Positions 34,179 to 41,719 of a stretch of 64,000 nucleotides of DNA are shown piece after piece. The DNA is from Hymenobacter guriensis. Lineage in GTDB: Bacteria > Bacteroidota > Bacteroidia > Cytophagales > Hymenobacteraceae. The position numbers and the translations under genes are program-made. The DNA lies in contig NZ_JADWYK010000012.1 in the NCBI RefSeq assembly GCF_015773195.1, positions 93,959 through 157,958 on the forward strand. The letters run 5' to 3'. Positions within the stretch are counted from its first letter, which is position 1. Each line of letters opens with the position of its first letter. The notes under the pieces were generated by a model. That model saw only the letters and a list, made by a program, of their open reading frames with translations. It had not been told where the DNA came from and did not search any database.

Positions 34179-35606
34179 ATGCGCATGACGACGTTTCGGT
34201 GGTATCTGGTGGGGCTAGCGCTGCTGTTTGCAGCCTACGTGGCCGTGGAGTACTACCGGCCCAAGCCCCTCAACTGGACGCCTACCTACCAGAACAAAGA
34301 CAAAATTCCCTACGGCACCTTCGTGCTGCACGACCAGCTGCCGCATGTGCTGGCCGTGCCGGCCCGCGAGGTGTACACCGTGCGCGTGCCCATCTACAAC
34401 CAGCTGGAAGGCCGCGAGGAGCCCCGCCCGAACGACGACGCAGCCACTGCGCTTGACTCGGCTGACATAGCCGAGATGGTAGACCAAGCGGCCGATACAA
34501 CCCGCGCCGGTAGCAGCGGTGCAGCTTCGGACACAACGGCCGCCGCGCCCGCTCTCATCGACTCGGCTGATACCACCGATGCCGATTACGCCGCCGGCCT
34601 GGCCGAATCGGGTTACAAGCGCGCCTCCTACCTGTTTGTGAACGGCTCCTTCAGCCTCAGCCGCCTCGACTGCCGCTCCCTACTGCGACACGCGGCCCGT
34701 GGCAACGACGTGTTCATTGCGGCCGAAAACTTCGACCTGCAGTTTGCTGATACGCTCGGCTTCCGCAGCGTGTCGACGGTAGACCAGCCAAACCCGAAAG
34801 ACAAAAAGCTGCAGCTGGATTCGGTGCGGTTGCGCTTCACCAACGCTGCCCTGCAAAAGGCCGCCGGTACCTCCGCGTTCAGGCTACCCGCGCTTACGGC
34901 CTCCTACCATCTGGTGCCCGACAGCAGCCGCGCGGAAGAGTTTACGGTGCTGGCCACCGATGCCCGCAACCGGCCGGTGCTGGTGCGCCGCACCCACGGC
35001 CGGGGCCACGTGTACCTGTGTTCGGTGCCGGTAGCTTTCAGCAACTATTACGTGCTGCGGCCCCGCACCCATGGCTTTGCTTTCGCGGCCCTCTCTTACC
35101 TGCCCACCGGCCGCCTGGTGTGGTGGGACGAGTATCAGAAGCAGGGCCGGGTGGGCGAACAGTCCTTGCTGCGGGTGCTGATGGCCCACGACGCCTTGCG
35201 CTGGGCCACTTATCTGGCCTTGCTGGGCGCTCTGCTGTTCATGGTCTTCGAGGCCAAGCGCCGCCAGCGCGTCATTCCTATTCTCAAGCCCTTGCCCAAT
35301 ACCACGCTGCTGTTTACGCGCACTGTGGCCGGCCTTTACCGGCAGGGCCGCAACCATCAGCTTATTGCCGAAAAGAAAATCGGCCTGTTTCTGGAGCATT
35401 TGCGCACTCAGCTCCACGAGCCTACTCTGGATTTGCAGGATGAGGCCCTGCGGGAGCGGCTCAGTCAGAAGTCCGGGGTGGCCCGCCCGGAGGTGGACGC
35501 CCTGGTTCGCCGCATCAACTTTGCGCTGACTTCTCCGCAGCTTTCGGACGTAGAGTTGCTGGCGTTAAACCGGGCCCTGAACGATTTTCGTCGAGCCATG
35601 AGTTAA
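34179..35606 (+). CDS. DUF4350 domain protein
   Basis: A 475-residue protein: an N-terminal transmembrane helix (about 7-23), then WTPTYQNKDKIPYGTFVLHDQLPHVL, the DUF4350 signature in which a GATase-like fold begins. A Ser/Ala/Asp-rich insert follows at about 85-140, the domain continues through FVNGSFSLSRLDCRSLLRHAARGNDVFIAAENF, and a second transmembrane helix at about 345-362 precedes a cytoplasmic tail (LFLEHLRTQLHEPTLDL). By homology it is a transport or regulatory component of the MoxR cluster; its exact role is unknown. Its ATG is six bases after the DUF4129 stop codon, indicating co-translation. Confidence 0.85.
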   Translation: MRMTTFRWYLVGLALLFAAYVAVEYYRPKPLNWTPTYQNKDKIPYGTFVLHDQLPHVLAVPAREVYTVRVPIYNQLEGREEPRPNDDAATALDSADIAEMVDQAADTTRAGSSGAASDTTAAAPALIDSADTTDADYAAGLAESGYKRASYLFVNGSFSLSRLDCRSLLRHAARGNDVFIAAENFDLQFADTLGFRSVSTVDQPNPKDKKLQLDSVRLRFTNAALQKAAGTSAFRLPALTASYHLVPDSSRAEEFTVLATDARNRPVLVRRTHGRGHVYLCSVPVAFSNYYVLRPRTHGFAFAALSYLPTGRLVWWDEYQKQGRVGEQSLLRVLMAHDALRWATYLALLGALLFMVFEAKRRQRVIPILKPLPNTTLLFTRTVAGLYRQGRNHQLIAEKKIGLFLEHLRTQLHEPTLDLQDEALRERLSQKSGVARPEVDALVRRINFALTSPQLSDVELLALNRALNDFRRAMS

Positions 35607-35767
35607 GCTGCACTATCCGGTAAAGTATGATTTAGCTCATTTTGCACTATTCCATTATATGCGTTTAAAGCATTTTTAAAGGATAGATGGAGCTATAATC
35701 TATTTTTTTCTATTAAAAATATTCCACCCTGTTTTTCTTTTCCTCTGCCTTGATTTCTGCCGAATAT
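35607..35767. other. AT-rich gap before moxR
   Basis: This 161-base gap is clearly more AT-rich than its surroundings, with T-rich and A-rich runs and the word TTTTTAAAGG. It probably carries a separate promoter for moxR. No exact TTG-N19-TAnnTTTG pair was found; TCATTTTG near 35636 is the closest -7 candidate. Confidence 0.35.
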
Positions 35768-36820
35768 ATGGAAAACCTTCAACCCGAACAGCCCGCTCCT
35801 GACGCAACCTCCGCTCCACTACCAGCTCCGCTCGAGGCTACGGGCGACGCAGGCTCCTTTGCGCCCCGCACCGACCTTTCGGCCCTCAGCCGCCACGCCG
35901 ATGCTATCCGGGCCGAGCTCGGCAAGGTGATTGTAGGCCAGCAGGCCCTGGGCGAGCTGCTGCTCACCGCCATTCTGGCCGACGGGCACGTGCTGCTGGA
36001 GGGTGTGCCGGGTGTGGCCAAAACCCTTACGGCCAAGCTGCTGGCCCGCACCCTGGCTGTGCCATTCAGCCGCTTGCAGTTCACCCCCGATCTGATGCCC
36101 TCCGACGTGCTGGGCACCGCCGTATTCCGCCCCGCCCAGGCCGATTTCGAGTTCCGCCCCGGCCCTATCTTCGCCAGTGTGGTCCTCATCGACGAAATCA
36201 ACCGCGCCCCGGCCAAAACCCAGTCGGCCCTATTTGAGGTGATGGAGGAGCGGCAGATAACCCAGGACGGCACCCGCTATGCCATGCCGGCGCCCTTTGT
36301 GGTGCTGGCCACCCAGAATCCCGTGGAGCAGGAAGGCACCTACCGTCTGCCTGAGGCCCAGCTCGACCGTTTCCTGTTCAAGCTGAACGTGGGCTACCCG
36401 ACGGTGGAAGAGGAAATTGCTATTCTGCAGGGCCACCACGCCGGTTTCGGGGGCACGCCGTTGGATGTAGTGAAAGCCGTAGTATCGGCAGCAGAGCTGG
36501 CCGAGCTGCGCGAGCAGGTGCGCCGCCAGCACGTGGAGCCGCGCCTGCTGGAGTACATTGCCCGCCTCGTGGGCCAGACGCGCATGCACAAGGGCCTGTA
36601 TCTGGGTGCTTCACCCCGCGCCTCCCTGGCTCTGCTCAACGGCGCCAAGGCCCTGGCTGCCTTGCGCGGCCGCGACTTCGTGACGCCCGAAGACGTGCAA
36701 TACCTGGCGCCCCACGTGCTGCGCCACCGCATCCAGCTCACGCCCGAGCGCGAAATGGAAGGCCAGACCCCCGACGATATCGTGAAGCAAATCCTCCAGC
36801 AGATCGAGGTACCCCGGTAG
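35768..36820 (+). CDS. MoxR family AAA+ ATPase
   Basis: A 350-residue AAA+ ATPase of the MoxR group, which act as chaperones that mature or activate partner proteins, often those with von Willebrand A domains. An Ala/Pro-rich N-terminus (1-35) precedes the ATPase core. The core has Walker A GVPGVAKT at 79-86, Walker B VLIDEINRAP at about 139-147, the sensor region FVVLATQNPVEQEGTYRLPEAQLDRFL and a C-terminal lid with SPRASLALLNGAKALAALRGRDFVTPEDV. ATG at 35768; an in-frame TTG 18 bases upstream is less likely. The DUF58 gene follows, separated by a palindromic repeat. Confidence 0.93.
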   Translation: MENLQPEQPAPDATSAPLPAPLEATGDAGSFAPRTDLSALSRHADAIRAELGKVIVGQQALGELLLTAILADGHVLLEGVPGVAKTLTAKLLARTLAVPFSRLQFTPDLMPSDVLGTAVFRPAQADFEFRPGPIFASVVLIDEINRAPAKTQSALFEVMEERQITQDGTRYAMPAPFVVLATQNPVEQEGTYRLPEAQLDRFLFKLNVGYPTVEEEIAILQGHHAGFGGTPLDVVKAVVSAAELAELREQVRRQHVEPRLLEYIARLVGQTRMHKGLYLGASPRASLALLNGAKALAALRGRDFVTPEDVQYLAPHVLRHRIQLTPEREMEGQTPDDIVKQILQQIEVPR

Positions 36821-36840
36821 CTGCTCATCGTCTTTGAGAC

Positions 36841-37019
36841 GTCATGCCGAGCACAGCCGAGGCATCTCGCTAGTGTAGTAATCCAACGAAGTGTTAGAGT
36901 TGCTTTGGCTGTGCCTTAGGCCTGACAATACCATTGCGACATCAGCACGCGAGATGCCTCGGCTGCGCTCGGCATGATGGGCCAAGCAGTAGAATTGCTT
37001 TGGCTTGGCTCAGCATGAC
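36841..37019. repeat. GTCATGCCGAG palindromic repeat inside the moxR-DUF58 operon
   Basis: GTCATGCCGAGCACAGCCG at 36841 is inverted by CGGCTGCGCTCGGCATGAT ending 36977, with inner words GAGGCATCTCGC and GCGAGATGCCTCGG. A further half copy (GCTTTGGCTTGGCTCAGCATGAC) ends at 37019. It belongs to the same family as 25730-25842. Confidence 0.85.
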
Positions 37020-37073
37020 GCGGCTTTTCTGGGGTATTCCTCATTCTTCCCTCCTATTTCCAACTTTCCCTCT

Positions 37074-38432
37074 GTGAAGTCCCTGTACCTTACCCGGCGG
37101 TTTTTTCTGGCATTGGCTGCGGTGGTGATAGGGCTGGTGGTGGCGTTTTTTCTACCGGGCTGGCTGAGCCCGGTACTGCTGGCCCTGGGGCTGGTAGCCG
37201 TGCTGCTGGTGCTGGATGTAGCTCTACTCTACGCTCCAGCCCAGCAGGGCGGCGCGGGCGCCGTGTTTGGCCGGCGGGTGATGGGCGACAAGCTGGCCAA
37301 CGGCTCCGACAACGACATTCACCTCTACCTCGAAAACCACTACCGCTTCCCCATCCGCACCGAAACCATCGACGAGATTCCGCACCAGTTTCAGCGGCGC
37401 GACGTGCTGTTTCGCAACCACATTGGGGCGGGCCAGACGCAGGTGATTCGCTACCAGCTACGGCCCACCAAGCGCGGCGAGTACGAATTTGGGGCCCTGA
37501 ACGTGCTGGCGGCCTCCCCGCTGGGGCTGGTGCGGCGGCGCTTCCGCTTCGAGGCGGGGCGGGTGGTGCCGGTGTACCCTTCGTTTCTGCAGATGCGCCA
37601 GTACGAGCTGCTGGCCATTCATAACCGCCTCACGGAAGTGGGCGTGAAGCGCATCCGGCGGGTGGGCCAGAGCATGGAGTTCGAGCAGCTGCGCCCCTAC
37701 ACCCTCGGCGACGACCCGCGAACCATCAACTGGAAGGCCACGGCCCGGCGTGCCACCGCCCCGCAAGCCACCGATGCGCTGATTGTCAACCACTACCAGG
37801 ATGAGCGCGCCCAGCAGGTGTACTGCCTGATTGACAAGGGCCGGGTGATGCGGATGCCGTTTGAAGGCCTGAGCTTGCTCGACTACGCCATCAACGCCAC
37901 ACTGGTGGTCAGCAACATTGCCATTCTCAAGCACGACAAGGCCGGGCTTATCACGTTTTCGCACCAGCCCGGCGCCCTGCTGCCCGCCGACCGGCGCGGG
38001 GGCACCATGCGCCGCCTGCTGGAGGTGCTTTACCGCCAGAAAACCAAGTACCTCGAAACCGACTACGAGCGGCTCTACATCAGCGTAAAGAACAACGTAC
38101 GCCAGCGCAGCCTGCTCATTCTGTTCACCAATTTCGAGACGCTGAGCGGGATGCAGCGCCAGCTGCCTTACCTGCGCCGCATGGCCAAAGACCATTTGCT
38201 GCTGGTGGTATTCTTCGAAAACACCGAGCTACGGGCTTTTCTGGATGCTCCCACGCTCACCACCGAGGACGTGTACAACCAGACCACGGCCGAAAAATTT
38301 GCCCAGGAAAAGCGCCAGATTGTGCGGGAATTGAACCGCTACGGCATCCACGCCTTGCTCACGGCCCCGCAGAACCTCACCGTCAACACCATCAACAAGT
38401 ACCTGGAGTTCAAGGCGCGGGGCTTAATCTAG
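37074..38432 (+). CDS. DUF58 domain protein
   Basis: A 452-residue membrane-anchored protein. Two N-terminal hydrophobic segments (about 8-45) are followed by a beta-rich region and the DUF58 domain containing GQSMEFEQLRPYTLGDDPRTINWKATAR, the family hallmark. A vWA-like domain follows, with YCLIDKGRVMRMPFEGLSLLDYAINA. Together with MoxR it forms the usual ATPase-client pair of these clusters; partners of this kind are linked to cell-envelope stress and morphology in other bacteria. Start at GTG 37074 (KSLYLTRRFFLALA) fits the family; the frame further upstream is translated from the repeat at 36841-37019. Confidence 0.88.
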   Translation: MKSLYLTRRFFLALAAVVIGLVVAFFLPGWLSPVLLALGLVAVLLVLDVALLYAPAQQGGAGAVFGRRVMGDKLANGSDNDIHLYLENHYRFPIRTETIDEIPHQFQRRDVLFRNHIGAGQTQVIRYQLRPTKRGEYEFGALNVLAASPLGLVRRRFRFEAGRVVPVYPSFLQMRQYELLAIHNRLTEVGVKRIRRVGQSMEFEQLRPYTLGDDPRTINWKATARRATAPQATDALIVNHYQDERAQQVYCLIDKGRVMRMPFEGLSLLDYAINATLVVSNIAILKHDKAGLITFSHQPGALLPADRRGGTMRRLLEVLYRQKTKYLETDYERLYISVKNNVRQRSLLILFTNFETLSGMQRQLPYLRRMAKDHLLLVVFFENTELRAFLDAPTLTTEDVYNQTTAEKFAQEKRQIVRELNRYGIHALLTAPQNLTVNTINKYLEFKARGLI

Positions 38433-38440
38433 ACCACGAC

Positions 38441-38497
38441 GGAACCACGGATTCGCGCGGATTTTTCGGATTTCACGGATTTTGTGGACGGCGCAGA
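38441..38497. repeat. Single arm of the ACCACGGATT element
   Basis: GGAACCACGGATTCGCGCGGATTTTTCGGATTTCACGGATTTTGTGGACGGCGCA-like sequence repeats the words and order of one arm of the palindrome at 2699-2909, here without the inverted partner. It starts just after the DUF58 stop codon. A hairpin with T5 (about 38566-38595, ACGCC...GGGGCGTTTTT) follows and probably ends the moxR-DUF58 transcript. Confidence 0.75.
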
Positions 38498-38688
38498 TGT
38501 TAGGTGTTTCCGGGGTAAACAGGCTGGTTTTTAGCTCTTTGAATGAGTTTACAGGTATTTAGGAACGACGCCTTGGCTGTGCCGGGGCGTTTTTATTGCC
38601 TGATGTTTGCAACGAGGGTGCGTAGTACCGTATCAGCTGGCTGGCCGCCCTGACATGGCTAACTTGCCGGCCCTCCTCCCTCTTGCTT

Positions 38689-40755
38689 ATGTTTCCGCGC
38701 CTTTTCCTGCTGCTTGTTTTAGGTTTGACTTTTCGGACAGCTGCGGCCCAGACGGGCACTGCTCCCGCGTCTCGCAACCTGCTGCCAGTGCCCACGGAAG
38801 TACGCTGGGGCAAAAGCAGCCTGCCCTGGAAAGCGGCGCTGCGGCCTCAGCTGGATGGGCCGGTTGACTCGGTAGTAGCGCAGGCGGTGCTGCGCACGCT
38901 CAACCGGCTGCACCGCAACGGCACGGCCGCCCCGCCCAATACGGCCCTGCCGCTGCAAATCCGCTACGGCCGGGTTGGGCACCCCGAGGCGTTTGATGAG
39001 GAGCGGTACAGCCTGCGCGTAACGCCCATGGGCGTATCCATTGATGCGCCCACCAGCCTGGGCGTGCTGCGGGCCCTGGCTACGCTGGAGCAGCTGCCGG
39101 AGCGCCAGGGCCGACACATAGTGTTGCCCGAAGTAGACATTGTGGACCAGCCGCGCTTTGCCTGGCGCGGGCTGCTGCTGGACGCGGCCCGGCATTTTAT
39201 GCCGGTTTCGGTGGTCAAGCGCAACCTCGATGCTATGGCGGCCGTGAAGCTAAACGTTCTGCACTGGCACCTCACCGACGACCAGGCATTCCGCATCGAA
39301 AGCACGCGGTTTCCGCGTCTGCACCAGTTCAACACCACGCCCGGCGTGTACAGCCGCGCCCAGATCCGGGACGTGCTGGCGTACGCGGCCGGCCGGGGCA
39401 TTCGGGTAGTGCCGGAGTTTGATGTGCCCAGCCATACCACCAGCTGGCAGGTGGCCTACCCGCGCCTGGCTTCGCTCGATACCACGTACACGCCCTACCA
39501 GAGCTTCCGAACCTCCAACATTGCCCTCGACCCCACCCGCGAAACCACGTACTCGTTCCTGGATTCGCTTTTTGCGGAGGTGGCGCCCCTGTTTCCCGAC
39601 CCGTATTTCCACATTGGCGGCGACGAGAACGACGGGCGGCAGTGGCGGCGTAACCCGCGCATCCAGTCTTTCATGCGCGAGCAGAAGTTTCTCAACGCCA
39701 AAGGGCAGCCCGACAAGCACCAGCTGCAAACCTATTTCAACCGGCGCGTGCTGGGCATGGTGCAGAAGTACGGCAAGCAGATGATTGGCTGGGACGAGAT
39801 TCTAGGGCCGGGGCTGCCCCCCGAGGCCATCATCCAGAGCTGGCGGGGCAAAAAGGGCCTTACTGACGCCGTGAAGGCCGGTCACCGGGCGCTGCTTTCC
39901 AACGGCTACTACCTGGACCTCTACTTCACGGCGGCCAGCCACTACACCACTGACCCGCTGCCCGCCGACTCTCCGCTGACGGCCGAGGAGAAAAAGCGCG
40001 TGCTGGGCGGCGAGGCCACACTCTGGGCTGAGTTTGCCGACAGCGTGGTGGTAGATTCGCGCATCTGGCCCCGCGGCGCCGCCGTGGCCGAGCGGCTGTG
40101 GTCGGCGGCGAGTGTGAACGACGTGGCGGATATGTACCGGCGGCTGGCGCCCGTGTCGCGGCAGCTGGAGGTGCTGGGTTTGCAGCACCGCCGCGCCCCG
40201 GAGCAGCTGCTCACCCAGCTGGCGGGCGGGGCTACGCAGGTATGGCCGCTACGCACCCTGGCCGAGGTGCTGGAGCCGGTGAAGGAATACAAGCGCCATT
40301 TCCAGGGTTTTACGTACACGCCCCAAACGCCGCTCAACCGCCTCGTAGATGCTGCCCCGGCCGAATCGGAAGTGGCTCGAACGTTTGGGGTGCAAGTGGA
40401 TAGCCTGCTGACCCTGGCAAAGGCCAGTGGTGGGCAGCTGCCGCGCACATCCCCGGCCCGCCGCCTGCTCAGCCAGCTTCAGACGCAGCTGCAGCGCTGG
40501 CAGCTCAACGACGTGCAGGTGCAGCCCACCCTGGCGCTGAACCCCACGCTGCGGGAGTACGCCCCGCTGTCCACACAGCTTACTCTGGTTTCGACGCTGG
40601 CGCTGGCCCGCCTCACGCAGCTGGAACGCGCCGAGGCCCCGAAACCGGAGTGGCAGGCAGCAGCCCTCAAGCAGCTGGAAGCCGCCAAAGCCCCGGCCGG
40701 GCAAGCAGAGCTGGCGGTGGTTTCGGCCGTTCGAAGGCTGGTGGAGGCGAAGTAA
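38689..40755 (+). CDS. Beta-N-acetylhexosaminidase (GH20)
   Basis: Exported glycoside hydrolase that releases terminal N-acetylglucosamine or N-acetylgalactosamine from glycans such as chitin oligomers or peptidoglycan fragments. The 688-residue protein has a signal peptide (1-20, ending AAA), a GH20b-type N-terminal domain (about 30-150) and the GH20 barrel from about 155. The barrel contains KLNVLHWHLTDDQAFRIE, VVPEFDVPSHT, the catalytic Asp312-Glu313 in HIGGDEN, and WDEILGPGL. A helical C-terminal region (about 500-688) lies outside the barrel. ATG at 38689, with an in-frame TTG two codons before it. It is not linked to any polysaccharide utilisation genes here. Confidence 0.92.
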   Translation: MFPRLFLLLVLGLTFRTAAAQTGTAPASRNLLPVPTEVRWGKSSLPWKAALRPQLDGPVDSVVAQAVLRTLNRLHRNGTAAPPNTALPLQIRYGRVGHPEAFDEERYSLRVTPMGVSIDAPTSLGVLRALATLEQLPERQGRHIVLPEVDIVDQPRFAWRGLLLDAARHFMPVSVVKRNLDAMAAVKLNVLHWHLTDDQAFRIESTRFPRLHQFNTTPGVYSRAQIRDVLAYAAGRGIRVVPEFDVPSHTTSWQVAYPRLASLDTTYTPYQSFRTSNIALDPTRETTYSFLDSLFAEVAPLFPDPYFHIGGDENDGRQWRRNPRIQSFMREQKFLNAKGQPDKHQLQTYFNRRVLGMVQKYGKQMIGWDEILGPGLPPEAIIQSWRGKKGLTDAVKAGHRALLSNGYYLDLYFTAASHYTTDPLPADSPLTAEEKKRVLGGEATLWAEFADSVVVDSRIWPRGAAVAERLWSAASVNDVADMYRRLAPVSRQLEVLGLQHRRAPEQLLTQLAGGATQVWPLRTLAEVLEPVKEYKRHFQGFTYTPQTPLNRLVDAAPAESEVARTFGVQVDSLLTLAKASGGQLPRTSPARRLLSQLQTQLQRWQLNDVQVQPTLALNPTLREYAPLSTQLTLVSTLALARLTQLERAEAPKPEWQAAALKQLEAAKAPAGQAELAVVSAVRRLVEAK

Positions 40756-40851
40756 CCTACGGCTCGGGGCACCACGCAGGGGGCTTGTATATACTCACGT
40801 CCCTATCTTCAACACTGACGCGTCTGGTCTGCTTACTTGTCCCTCTATTCT

Positions 40852-41580
40852 TTAATGTACATCTACACCGTCAAAGTATATTTCTGTAATAGCAGTATCA
40901 TTGTATTTATTTCCTTTATATACTTCAACTATTTCAAATCGAAGTATTAAATCTGCACCGTTTTTATTATGACCCAATGTCCCTAACTCAAAAACCTGAT
41001 CCGACTTACTATCCTGCAAATTTAGAACACCTTTAATAACACCATTTATAGCTACTCGCATTTTCTTTACTCTGTTATTATTCTTCCATAATTCATCTGA
41101 TTTCATGTAACCATTAGAAATAATTATTTTAGTTACACACGGACTATTGTTTTTGAAATAATACTCTATATACTCACCTATACCCGCGTTGCCTTTATTG
41201 ACGACCCATGCCGTTCTATAGCTGAAATCATCTGCACTTTTAGAGCTATAATCAATTCCATTTGTTCCATCAATTGAAGAAGATGCCTTGACTAAATAGT
41301 TACCTCCACCACAATACCAACTACATCCACCACCGATAACGTCCCAAATACTCTCAACAGTCTCATCATACTTCTGAAGCAGTACATTAAGCTCTTTTTG
41401 TTCTTTAATTTTCTTGGCTTCCTTAGCTAAGAGCTTGTCCCGCTTTTCAAGCTCACTTTGTTTTTTTAAACTTAAATCTACTAACCGTATTTCTGTTGGC
41501 GCATATTGCTTAGGCACGGATTGGCTTGCTGCCTGCTGAAACAAACTTACAAGCAGCAAAAGGGCTACTACTCCTTTCAT
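40852..41580 (-). CDS. Exported protein with NADase-type glycan-binding domain
   Basis: A 242-residue protein with a signal peptide (1-20, ending ASQ) and a short charged helical stretch at about 35-75. The C-terminal beta-sandwich domain resembles the discoidin-like glycan-binding domain named after streptococcal NADase: GIDYSSKSADDFSYRTAWVV, GIGEYIEYYF, IIISNGYMKSDELWKNNNRVKKM and TAITEIYFDG. Cysteines cluster in GGGCSWYCGGG. There is no catalytic NADase domain. The gene is about 35-40% GC by eye, against roughly 60% around it, so it was probably acquired recently or belongs to a fast-evolving class. ATG at 41580 begins the signal peptide; the function is otherwise unknown. Confidence 0.75.
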   Translation of the reverse strand: MKGVVALLLLVSLFQQAASQSVPKQYAPTEIRLVDLSLKKQSELEKRDKLLAKEAKKIKEQKELNVLLQKYDETVESIWDVIGGGCSWYCGGGNYLVKASSSIDGTNGIDYSSKSADDFSYRTAWVVNKGNAGIGEYIEYYFKNNSPCVTKIIISNGYMKSDELWKNNNRVKKMRVAINGVIKGVLNLQDSKSDQVFELGTLGHNKNGADLILRFEIVEVYKGNKYNDTAITEIYFDGVDVH

Positions 41581-41719
41581 GGCAAATGCTTTAACACTTA
41601 GAGAGAATTTATATTTCGATTGTAATATACTAGTCAAAAACATACTGGCACACTATCGTTGAACGAAAACCTTTGTCAAGGCGCAGACTAAGAGTATTGT
41701 CGCTACATTCACTCTGCAC

